Positions 1-6,409 of a stretch of DNA of 6,985 nt are shown here, in pieces; within the stretch, counting starts at the first letter, position 1; every line of letters starts with the position of its first letter. The translations under genes were made by a program, and so were the position numbers. The notes under the pieces were generated by a model that had not been told where the DNA came from, ran no database searches, and saw nothing but the letters and a program-made list of their open reading frames with translations. This stretch comes from an uncultured Eggerthellaceae bacterium (GTDB lineage Bacteria; Actinomycetota; Coriobacteriia; Coriobacteriales; Eggerthellaceae). The stretch spans positions 1 to 6,985 of the forward strand of contig CAUDUM010000013.1 in NCBI GenBank assembly GCA_958452575.1, given 5' to 3'.

Positions 1-20
1 CAAGGGGGACAGGTTACTTT

Positions 21-120
21 GCACCAAATGAGTTGCGGTGAAATAGGGACTGAATTGCTGCTTAAAGGGTCAAAACAGTCCGTATTCCACCGCAACTTAT
101 GGGGTCGGGGGTTTTGGTGC
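21..120. repeat. Imperfect inverted repeat, possible REP/MITE-like intergenic element
   Basis: Two arms can be read directly. Positions 30-52 pair with 76-98 (20 of 23 positions complementary), and the outer 8 bases GCACCAAA (21-28) pair perfectly with TTTGGTGC (113-120). The right arm carries about 14 extra bases between its two paired blocks, and the inner loop is about 23 bases (53-75). No T-run follows, so it is not an intrinsic terminator. No open frame with protein-like character crosses it. A dispersed intergenic palindrome (REP or small MITE) is the most natural reading, but copy number cannot be seen from one window. It is the main content of the gene-free first 305 bases. Confidence 0.55.
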
Positions 121-210
121 CCTGCATCTCCACAAACTCAACGCTTACGAAGCGCGCGCCGTTCGTGTTAGGGTAGTTCCACCACATAAGTAGTCGCAGA
201 CGCGCGTACC

Positions 211-264
211 ACGGGCGGGCGAGATGAAGTTCCAACAGCTCCATCTTGCCCGCCCGTTTTTGTT
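211..264 (+). terminator. Intrinsic terminator-like hairpin in the leader of the DUF2798 gene (possible attenuator)
   Basis: ACGGGCGGGC (211-220) pairs perfectly with GCCCGCCCGT (248-257). The stem continues inward with AGATG (222-226) against CATCT (242-246), and AG (228-229) against CT (239-240), leaving a short loop. TTTTTGTT (257-264) follows the stem. The T-run is only on the + strand side, so it acts on rightward transcription. Only 41 bases separate it from the next start codon at 306, which leaves no room for a separate promoter plus ribosome binding site. It either ends a transcript arriving from left of the window or attenuates the downstream gene. Upstream bases 152-158 and 201-207 could form an additional 7-bp stem that competes with a small hairpin at 142-154, but I recognise no named riboswitch. 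Confidence 0.75.
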
Positions 265-305
265 GCGTGGCGCCGCGGTACAACACAGAGAGGAATCTGC
301 CCTTT

Positions 306-854
306 ATGCCTATCAACAAACGAGAGAGCCTGCTGTTCACCTTTATCATGTGCTTTTGCATGGTGCTCTGGATGAGCATCTACAACGTTGCCCTGCAGCA
401 CGGGGCCATCAACGGCGAGGTCGTTGCCACTGCGTGGCTCGGCTTCCCCGTTGCCTACATTTTTGCCATGTGCTGCGACTGGTTCGTCGCCAGCCCGCTC
501 GCCAAGGGTTTCGCCTTTAAGTACTTGGTCACGCCGGGCAAGAGCTCGCCACTTGCCATGACGCTCGCCGTCAGCTCCTGCATGGTCGTTCCCATGGTCA
601 TCATCATGTCGCTGTACGGTGCCTGTGAGGGTCTGACGCACATGCCCGGCGGCATCCTTGCGAACCTGTATTCCGTGCCCGCGATCTGGATGATCAACAT
701 CCCGCATAATTTTGTGATGGCGCTGCCGTGGAACCTTTTGGTAGCCGGTCCGATTTCCCGCTTCGTCTTCCGTCGCGCCTTCCCTGTGGGGACGGTTTTC
801 GAGGAGGAGCATGCCGAGCTCTTGGAGCAGGCTATGGCTCCTGAGTGCGAGTAG
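306..854 (+). CDS. Small four-helix membrane protein, DUF2798-type
   Basis: This encodes 182 residues of unknown function, predicted to be an integral inner-membrane protein. Four hydrophobic segments are visible at about residues 9-30, 40-61, 83-105 and 117-150. The layout is two helical hairpins, each followed by a short basic or polar stretch. The second half holds the NFVMALPWNLLVAGP run (135-149) followed by SRFVFRRAFP, which is typical of DUF2798 proteins; the first half has a weaker equivalent (W44 to F69), fitting the two-copy layout of that family. The acidic C-terminus (EEEHAELLEQ) should be soluble. ATG 306 is chosen because AGAGAGG (287-293) lies 12 bases upstream and the protein starts just before helix 1. 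A TTG at 246 in the same frame would place the start inside the terminator hairpin. Transport or membrane-sensing roles are possible, but nothing in the sequence decides. It has its own terminator and is probably not part of the operon that follows. Confidence 0.8.
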   Translation: MPINKRESLLFTFIMCFCMVLWMSIYNVALQHGAINGEVVATAWLGFPVAYIFAMCCDWFVASPLAKGFAFKYLVTPGKSSPLAMTLAVSSCMVVPMVIIMSLYGACEGLTHMPGGILANLYSVPAIWMINIPHNFVMALPWNLLVAGPISRFVFRRAFPVGTVFEEEHAELLEQAMAPECE

Positions 855-856
855 CT

Positions 857-908
857 CGCTTAGGGATCTGCTGAGCGCGGGCGACTTGCTTGGTTGGAGC
901 CCTAAGCG
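857..908. repeat. 9-bp perfect inverted repeat in the 3' untranslated region
   Basis: CGCTTAGGG (857-865) is followed 34 bases later by its exact complement CCCTAAGCG (900-908). It begins two bases after the DUF2798 stop codon and has no T-run after it. In RNA it would form a stem at the start of a roughly 170-base untranslated stretch that runs to the terminator at 1021. It may protect the mRNA 3' end or be part of a small RNA; no known RNA family is recognised. Confidence 0.45.
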
Positions 909-1020
909 TGGATAGCTCTCTCGGCGACATCGCGGGCGTGAGCGGTGCGCATGACCGGAGGGCCCGTGCTGCTCCGTTGCCCGACGTGCTAGCGCGCAGA
1001 ACAATCTGTTGGTGCATTCG

Positions 1021-1053
1021 GCGGCTGCTGAAGCGTTTCGGCAGCCGCTTTTT
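1021..1053 (+). terminator. Strong intrinsic terminator
   Basis: GCGGCTGCTGAA (1021-1032) pairs with TTCGGCAGCCGC (1037-1048) across a four-base loop. Eleven pairs are Watson-Crick and one is a T-G wobble. TTTTT (1049-1053) follows immediately. It ends the rightward DUF2798 transcript and insulates it from the promoter and operator just downstream. Confidence 0.92.
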
Positions 1054-1065
1054 ATACGGAGTTTA

Positions 1066-1086
1066 AATACAACAGTCTGTTGTATT
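1066..1086. promoter_or_regulatory. 21-bp perfect palindrome, probable TetR-family operator
   Basis: AATACAACAG (1066-1075) and CTGTTGTATT (1077-1086) are exact complements around a single central T. Length and odd-centred symmetry fit operators bound by TetR-family dimers. It covers the -35 position and much of the spacer of the extended -10 promoter at 1095-1103, so a bound dimer would block RNA polymerase. The only regulator encoded nearby is the TetR-family gene at 5559, last in the same transcription unit, which makes autoregulation the simplest model. The palindrome is seen; the identity of the binding protein is inferred. Confidence 0.8.
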
Positions 1087-1094
1087 ACGTAGAG

Positions 1095-1103
1095 TGGTAT
1101 ATC
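1095..1103 (+). promoter_or_regulatory. Extended -10 promoter element for the activase-reductase/TetR operon
   Basis: TG-G-TATATC matches the extended -10 pattern TGnTATAAT with four of six hexamer bases. A -35 hexamer at 17-bp spacing would fall at 1075-1080, inside the palindrome, and is poor (GTCTGT), as is common for extended -10 promoters. Transcription would start near 1110, giving a leader of about 26 bases before ATG 1136. A 5-bp inverted repeat (TAGAG 1090-1094, CTCTA 1103-1107) brackets the element; its meaning is unclear. Confidence 0.5.
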
Positions 1104-1135
1104 TCTAGCGGGAAAAATGCGAGAGACGGAGCATT

Positions 1136-4100
1136 ATGGCGTTGCTAGTAGGACTGGACGTAGGGTCGACGACGACCAAAGTTTACGCGATGCACGAAGA
1201 TATGACCGAGGCGTGGTGGGGATATCGCCGCCACGGGGCGTGTCAGACAGCGAGCGTGCGCGCCATGCTCGGCGAGCTCGCCGAGCGCTTTCCCCATGAG
1301 TCGCTGCGCGTTGCGGTGACCGGCTCGGGTGCGCGCGATATCGCGACCGCGCTGGGCGCCTCGTACGTTCAGGAGGTGGTCGCCAACGCGCTCGCGATCA
1401 GCAGGTTCTATCCGCAGACGCGCTGCGCCATCGAGCTGGGCGGCCAAGACGCCAAGATGATCTTCTTCCGCACCAACGATAAGGGAGACATCGAGGTTGC
1501 CGACATGCGCATGAACGGCTCGTGCGCAGGCGGTACCGGTGCATTTATCGACGAGATGGCAAAGCTCATGGGGGTCGGCACCGAATCGGGCGAGTTCGAG
1601 CAGCTCGCAAGCCGGGGAACGACCGTCCACGAGGTCTCGGGCCGCTGCGGCGTGTACGCAAAGACCGATATCCAGCCGCTGCTCAACGAGGGCATTCCTA
1701 CCACCGACCTGGCGCTTTCGGCGCTTCACGCGGTCGCCCGCCAAACGATCGGCGGTCTGGCCCAGGGTATCGACATCGAGCCGCCGGTAATCTTCGAGGG
1801 CGGTACGCTCGCCTACAACCCCACACTGGTCCGCGTGTTCCGGGAGCAACTGAATCTATCGGACGATCAGGTTATCGTCCCGCGCGATCCGCAGATCATG
1901 GTCGCGCGCGGTGCCGCCCTGTCGCTGACCGACATGTTCGCATCGTCCCAACCGATCGACCTTCCCGACGCTTTTGTCCGGCTGGATAAGCTCGAGACGG
2001 TCGCGCCCGCAAGCGGGGAGGGACGTCTTGCCCAGCCCTTTTTTGCCACACCTGCCGAGCAGGCGGATTTTACGGCACGCCATGGCAAAGAGACGCCGGC
2101 AAAGGGTCCGGATGCGTATGCGCCCGGAGAGACGGTGCGTGTGGCGCTCGGTATCGATTCGGGGAGCACGACGACCAAGTTCGCCCTGGTCGATGAGGCG
2201 GGTGAGCTTGTCGATTCGTTCTACGCGTCTAATAACGGCAGACCGCTCGACGTCGCCCAACAGGGTCTTGTCAGCTTGAAGAACCGCTGGGAGACAGCGG
2301 GAGTCACGCTTGCGATCGATGCCGTGGGCACCACGGGATACGGCGAGGAGCTTTTCGCGCGCGCGTTCCACGCCGACTACCATACGGTCGAGACGGTCGC
2401 GCACGCCCGCGCCGCGTGCGCATGCGTTCCCGATGCGACCTTCGTGCTCGACATCGGCGGACAGGATATGAAGGCCATCTGGCTCAACCACGGCGTGCTG
2501 ACCGATATCGTCGTCAACGAGGCGTGCTCTGCGGGCTGCGGCTCGTTCCTCGAGGGTTTTGCCAAAAACCTCGGAATAGCCGTTGAGGATATCGCGACCG
2601 AGGCATTTTCGTCCAAAGCCCCCGCCGTTCTCGGCAGCCGCTGCACGGTGTTCATGAACAGCAGCGTCGTTTCCGAGCAGCGGCGCGGTAAGGGTCCGGG
2701 CGACATCATGGCCGGTCTCTGCCGTTCGATTATCGAGAACGTGTTCACCAAGGTCATTCGCGTTTCAAATCTCAACCGTCTGGGCGACAAAGTCGTCGTC
2801 CAGGGCGGCACGTTCCGAAACGACGCGGTGCTGCGCGCATTCGAGCAGTATCTGGGCAAACCCGTCACGCGTGCGCCCCACCCGGGGCTGATGGGCGCTA
2901 TCGGTATCGCCCTGCTCGCGCGCGAGGAATGCCGCAAGGGCGACGCCGGCACGTCGTTTATCGGGCTCGATGCCGTGGAGCGCTTCGAGCATCGCGAGTT
3001 CGGCGGCGTTACCTGCCGTCGGTGCAACAACCGCTGCCAGCGCGCGGTCGTGGCATTTGGCGACGGCTCGCTTTACGTCACGGGCAATCGCTGCCCGCGC
3101 GGCGGCGCCATCTCATGGGATGAGCTCGTGCGCGAGGTTCCCGCGGCGGAGGAGCTGCGTCCGCAGGGTGCTTGCGAGGCACAGGCACCCGGCACGGGGC
3201 GCGACCGGACCGCGGCTGCCCCCAATCTCTTTGTCGACCGCGAGAAGCTGCTGTTCGAGTCGTACCCCACGGTTCCCGTCAGCGGGGGGCGCGATGTCAC
3301 GATCGGCATTCCCCGTGTGCTCGAGTTCTGGGACACCATGCCGTTCTGGTCGACGTTCTTCAGCACGCTCGGCTTTAAGGTGCGCGTCTCGGGACGCAGC
3401 ACCAAGGCGATGTACGAGCGCGGTCTGGCGCACGTCACATCCGACACCGTGTGCTTCCCGGCCAAGCTCGTCCACGGGCACATCCGCAATCTCGTCGACG
3501 CCGGCGTCGACCGCATCTTCATGCCCATCATCACGACGGTGCCCACCGAAAACACCGCCTCTACCAGCGAGTGGATGTGCGCCGTCGTAAAGGGATACCC
3601 CTACGTGATGCGCAATTCCGATAACCCGGAGGAGCGTTTCGGCGTTCCGTTCGATACGCCGCTGTTCCACTGGTACGACGAGGGCGACCGAAACCGCCAG
3701 CTCAAGGCGTGGTGCAAGGAGACCTTCGATATCGATGCCGACCTGGTTGCCAAGGCGACCGAGCAGGCGGACCGCGCGCAGGAGACGTTTGAGAACCAGC
3801 TGCAGCTGCGCGGCAGGCAGGTGCTCGAGAACGTGCACGAGGACGGCGGCTACGCGGTGGTGATCGCTTCGCGCCCGTACCACAACGACCCGCTGGTCAA
3901 CCACGGGCTGCCCAAGCTCTTCTCTGAGCGCGGCATCCCCGTGCTGACGCCCGATGCGGTGCCGGGGGTCTGCAACGTCGATCTTTCCAACAGCCGCATC
4001 GACATCGTGAACAACTACCATGCGCGCATGCTGTCGTGCGCGGTCATCGTCGCATCGACGCCCGAGCTCGAGCTCGTGCAGATGGGCAGCTTCGGCTGCG

Positions 4101-5575
4101 GCCACGATGCGTATCTCACCGACGAGATCGCGCGCATGATGGGCGAGATGGGCTCCAAGGTTCCGATGATGATCAAGCTCGATGAGAGCGACGTCGCCGG
4201 TCCCATGGGCATTCGCGTGCGTTCGTTTATCGAGTCGGTCAACCGTCGTCGCGCGGAGGAGCGTGCCGAGGGCGCCCGGGTGCACGCGGTCCATCCGCTC
4301 GACGACCCGTATAAGGTCAAGTACACCAAGCGCGACCGGCACGACAAGATCGCGCTGGTCCCCAACACCTCCCATGCGTTCTGCAGGCTCATGACCGCGG
4401 CGATGCGCAATCAGGGCGTGCGCGCCGAGGCCCTTGATATCGGGCGCGAGGATGCCATCCGCCTGGGCAAACGCTATGTGCACAACGACATCTGCTTCCC
4501 CGCGCAAATCGTGATCGGCGAGGCGCTCGCGGCGCTCGAGAGCGGTAAGTACGACCCGCACGACGTCGCCGTGGTGACTGGCAAGTATATCGGCGACTGC
4601 CGCCTGACGCACTACATGCCCCTGCTGCGCCGCGCGCTCGACGACGCGGGATACGACTATGTCCCGGTGCTCACCAACGACGACGTCGATGCCCACAATG
4701 CGCATCCGGGCTTCAAGCTCGGCCTTGGCCCGAGCATCCAGATCGCCTACGGTCTTCCCATGATCGATGCCCTCGAGGCCATGCTTAGGCGCATCCGTCC
4801 CTACGAGCTCGAGAAGGGCGCGGCGGACGCTGCGTTCGACCGCGCGCTCGATGAGGTTATCGAGGGCATGGAGCGCTCCGGGCTGAGAGGCCAGGCGACG
4901 GGCTTCAAACGCGCGCTTGCGATCATGGACGCCGTTCCGTACGACCGCTCGAACCCGCATCCGACCGTTCTCATCGTGGGCGAGTACCTGCTCAATTTCC
5001 ATCTCGGCGCCAACCACGAGATCGAGCGCTACCTCGAGGACAACGGGCTCGAGGTCATCGAGGCGCGCATGACCGACGTGATCCGCAAGACCTATTTCTA
5101 CAAGCATGCGCAGTCGCGCGAGTTCCACGTCGACCTGTCGCTGCCCGAAAAGGCCTGGTACGCCACGGCGGACAACCTGTTCGAGCTCGCGCACGACCGT
5201 TGCGACCGCCTGGGCGCGGCGAGCCCGCTCTACGAGCCGCCGACGCGCATGCCCGAGCTCGTGCGCGCGAGCGATAAGATCCTGCACCATACGTTCGATG
5301 CGGGCGAGGGCGTGCTGATTCCGGCGGAGATTCTCGAGCGCGCCAAGCGCGGCTGCCGCAACTTCGTGATCCTGCAGCCGTTCGGGTGTCTGCCCAACCA
5401 TGTCGTGGGGCGCGGGCTCATCCATGCGCTCAAGGAGCAGTATCCCACGGCGCAGTTCCTGCCGCTCGACTACGATCCCGACGTGAGCTTCGCCAACGTG
5501 GAGAACCGTCTTCAGATGCTCATCATGAACGCCAAGGCGCAGGGGTGCGGTGAGGCGCATGGCGAGACCGCGTAA
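1136..5575 (+). CDS. Giant fused acyl-CoA dehydratase activase (two ASKHA domains) plus DUF2229/HgdB-like reductase halves
   Basis: This encodes 1479 residues, probably cytoplasmic. Activase domain 1 (about 1-270) has the phosphate-binding DVGSTTTK (8-15), ELGGQD (100-105) and cluster cysteines C130 (NGSCAGGTG) and C171 (SGRCG). Activase domain 2 (about 335-600) repeats this with DSGSTTTK (341-348), DIGGQD (439-444), C464/C468 (NEACSAGCG) and C503 (SRCTVF). A linker carries a four-cysteine motif, C627, C630, C634 and C653, suited to zinc or an Fe-S cluster. Two HgdB-like halves follow: about 720-1060 (DUF2229 signature; C773 in VCFPAK, C815, C988 in FGCGHD) and about 1072-1450 (C1120 in ICFPAQ, C1155, C1418 in FGCLPN). 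Known relatives couple ATP hydrolysis to one-electron injection into Fe-S reductases or dehydratases acting on acyl-CoA or other hard-to-reduce substrates. The substrate here is unknown, and such long fusions remain largely uncharacterised. ATG 1136 is supported by GGAG (1128-1131) and by the ATPase motif starting at residue 8. The stop overlaps the TetR start. No frameshift is seen. Confidence 0.95.
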   Translation: MALLVGLDVGSTTTKVYAMHEDMTEAWWGYRRHGACQTASVRAMLGELAERFPHESLRVAVTGSGARDIATALGASYVQEVVANALAISRFYPQTRCAIELGGQDAKMIFFRTNDKGDIEVADMRMNGSCAGGTGAFIDEMAKLMGVGTESGEFEQLASRGTTVHEVSGRCGVYAKTDIQPLLNEGIPTTDLALSALHAVARQTIGGLAQGIDIEPPVIFEGGTLAYNPTLVRVFREQLNLSDDQVIVPRDPQIMVARGAALSLTDMFASSQPIDLPDAFVRLDKLETVAPASGEGRLAQPFFATPAEQADFTARHGKETPAKGPDAYAPGETVRVALGIDSGSTTTKFALVDEAGELVDSFYASNNGRPLDVAQQGLVSLKNRWETAGVTLAIDAVGTTGYGEELFARAFHADYHTVETVAHARAACACVPDATFVLDIGGQDMKAIWLNHGVLTDIVVNEACSAGCGSFLEGFAKNLGIAVEDIATEAFSSKAPAVLGSRCTVFMNSSVVSEQRRGKGPGDIMAGLCRSIIENVFTKVIRVSNLNRLGDKVVVQGGTFRNDAVLRAFEQYLGKPVTRAPHPGLMGAIGIALLAREECRKGDAGTSFIGLDAVERFEHREFGGVTCRRCNNRCQRAVVAFGDGSLYVTGNRCPRGGAISWDELVREVPAAEELRPQGACEAQAPGTGRDRTAAAPNLFVDREKLLFESYPTVPVSGGRDVTIGIPRVLEFWDTMPFWSTFFSTLGFKVRVSGRSTKAMYERGLAHVTSDTVCFPAKLVHGHIRNLVDAGVDRIFMPIITTVPTENTASTSEWMCAVVKGYPYVMRNSDNPEERFGVPFDTPLFHWYDEGDRNRQLKAWCKETFDIDADLVAKATEQADRAQETFENQLQLRGRQVLENVHEDGGYAVVIASRPYHNDPLVNHGLPKLFSERGIPVLTPDAVPGVCNVDLSNSRIDIVNNYHARMLSCAVIVASTPELELVQMGSFGCGHDAYLTDEIARMMGEMGSKVPMMIKLDESDVAGPMGIRVRSFIESVNRRRAEERAEGARVHAVHPLDDPYKVKYTKRDRHDKIALVPNTSHAFCRLMTAAMRNQGVRAEALDIGREDAIRLGKRYVHNDICFPAQIVIGEALAALESGKYDPHDVAVVTGKYIGDCRLTHYMPLLRRALDDAGYDYVPVLTNDDVDAHNAHPGFKLGLGPSIQIAYGLPMIDALEAMLRRIRPYELEKGAADAAFDRALDEVIEGMERSGLRGQATGFKRALAIMDAVPYDRSNPHPTVLIVGEYLLNFHLGANHEIERYLEDNGLEVIEARMTDVIRKTYFYKHAQSREFHVDLSLPEKAWYATADNLFELAHDRCDRLGAASPLYEPPTRMPELVRASDKILHHTFDAGEGVLIPAEILERAKRGCRNFVILQPFGCLPNHVVGRGLIHALKEQYPTAQFLPLDYDPDVSFANVENRLQMLIMNAKAQGCGEAHGETA

Positions 5576-6248
5576 GGACGCCGATGCGCCCGATGCACGC
5601 ACCCGTATCATCGAGGCGTTTTGGGAGCTCATCGAGAACAACAGCATCTTCGAGCTGTCGGTTGGCGAGGTGACCCGCGCCGCCCAGTGCAATCGCGGAA
5701 CGTTTTACTACTATTTTCACGATTTCGATGAACTCGTCGCCATCGCCATAGCCCAGCTGCTGCAGGATAACGAGCTCATCACCGATGCCCTCTGGCATTT
5801 TTCGAGCGAGGGCGACCTTTCGGCGTTCGACCGGCGCGACGTCCGCTGCCTGCTGCGGCGCATCGTCATCACCATGAGGGCGGGTGCCGCCGAGCAGGTC
5901 GTGCAGGGCATCCATACGATCATCATCGACCGCGTGAGAGAGATCGTCCACCCCGACGGAGAAGAGCTCAAGGCAGATTCGAGCTTTGCGGTGGGCTTTC
6001 TGGTCTCGGGCATCATGGGCTTTGTGATGGCGGTCGGCTTTGCCCGGGAGGGCGGCGAGGAGATAGACCTCGAGCAGCTGGGGGACAGCGCGTGCGCGTA
6101 CCTGAGGGCGGTCGCCATGCAGACGGTGGAAACGGTCGCGCAAGTCGAGGGCGTCGATACATCCGAGCTGCTCGAACGCGTCTCCAAGGAGGCCGATGCC
6201 TATCGCGCATCGCGTGCGACGAGTCCCGACGTGGTGAAAGACGCCTAG
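5559..6248 (+). CDS. TetR/AcrR-family transcriptional regulator
   Basis: This encodes 229 residues. The N-terminus is a typical TetR DNA-binding domain: a basic start (MARPRK), helix 1 (RTRIIEAFWELIEN, 14-27), then the helix-turn-helix from L33 to F53 with the diagnostic GTFYYYFHDFDEL (47-59). The C-terminal 160 residues are helical and would form the ligand pocket and dimer interface; they resemble no specific subfamily that I can name. ATG 5559 overlaps the upstream gene by 17 bases in another frame, implying translational coupling. GTG at 5550 in the same frame is an alternative that would add three residues (MRR), with AGGGG (5541-5545) only four bases before it. The position, last in the operon with a palindromic operator at its promoter, suggests a repressor of its own operon. 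The inducer is unknown but may be a substrate or product of the giant activase-reductase. Confidence 0.93.
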   Translation: MARPRKDADAPDARTRIIEAFWELIENNSIFELSVGEVTRAAQCNRGTFYYYFHDFDELVAIAIAQLLQDNELITDALWHFSSEGDLSAFDRRDVRCLLRRIVITMRAGAAEQVVQGIHTIIIDRVREIVHPDGEELKADSSFAVGFLVSGIMGFVMAVGFAREGGEEIDLEQLGDSACAYLRAVAMQTVETVAQVEGVDTSELLERVSKEADAYRASRATSPDVVKDA

Positions 6249-6274
6249 GGTTTCTCTTGCGGGGCGCCTGTCGC

Positions 6275-6300
6275 GCATCGCGCGGTGAGTCCCGCGATGC
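6275..6300. repeat. 8-bp inverted repeat after the TetR gene
   Basis: GCATCGCG (6275-6282) and CGCGATGC (6293-6300) are exact complements around a 10-base loop, starting 27 bases after the TetR stop. No T-run follows, so it is not a standard intrinsic terminator; it could stabilise the mRNA end or mark factor-dependent termination. Part of it (TCGCGCATCGCG, 6271-6282, then GAGTCCC at 6287) repeats a segment from inside the TetR 3' end (6203-6214, then GAGTCCC at 6221). Confidence 0.5.
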
Positions 6301-6381
6301 GGTCATAACCTGCATTCATGTGAGCCGGGTTTATAGATATTCCTCCAGCTGTTAACATAGACAACCTGTGGGTAAAGAGAC

Positions 6382-6409
6382 AAAAGCGCCGCCGACGGGC
6401 GGGCGTTTT
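6382..6409 (+). terminator. Terminator-like hairpin in the clpC leader
   Basis: CGCC (6387-6390) pairs with GGCG (6402-6405), and GCC (6391-6393) with GGC (6398-6400), with one bulged G at 6401 and a GACG loop. AAAA (6382-6385) can extend the stem against TTTT (6406-6409) with one bulged G. A T-rich tail continues (TTTTGATTT). It may terminate the TetR operon, but it ends only 31 bases before the clpC start, so any clpC promoter must lie before it and clpC mRNA would contain it. I could not assign a convincing promoter or a CIRCE or CtsR site in 6301-6380; TATAGA (6332-6337) is a weak -10 candidate without a good -35. Confidence 0.65.

Noticed and set aside
246..305. TTG start at 246 extending the DUF2798 protein by 20 residues
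   Set aside because: The start would lie inside the right arm of the terminator hairpin with no usable ribosome binding site; ATG 306 has one and begins just before the first membrane helix.
1..305. tRNA or known riboswitch in the leader region
   Set aside because: No cloverleaf, no conserved T-arm motif and no recognised riboswitch core could be found; only the inverted repeat and the terminator hairpin are supportable.
62..379. Open frame of 105 codons on the - strand at the left end
   Set aside because: It runs through the inverted repeat and the terminator hairpin and overlaps the DUF2798 start. The composition is not protein-like and no ribosome binding site stands out.
168..1004. Open frame of 278 codons on the - strand across the DUF2798 gene
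   Set aside because: It is opposite a well-supported membrane protein, has biased composition (many Arg, His and Gly), no family resemblance, and crosses the terminator hairpin region.
832..1017. Possible 61-residue - strand small protein in the gap after the DUF2798 gene
   Set aside because: Low-complexity Arg/Ala/Thr translation, overlap with the end of a real gene and no motif; treated as chance.
3113..5692. Long open frame of 859 codons on the - strand opposite the giant gene
   Set aside because: It is antisense to a protein with clear domain motifs. Strong G/C third-position bias suppresses stop codons in this antisense frame; its translation is rich in Arg, His, Val and Asp repeats with no recognisable domain.
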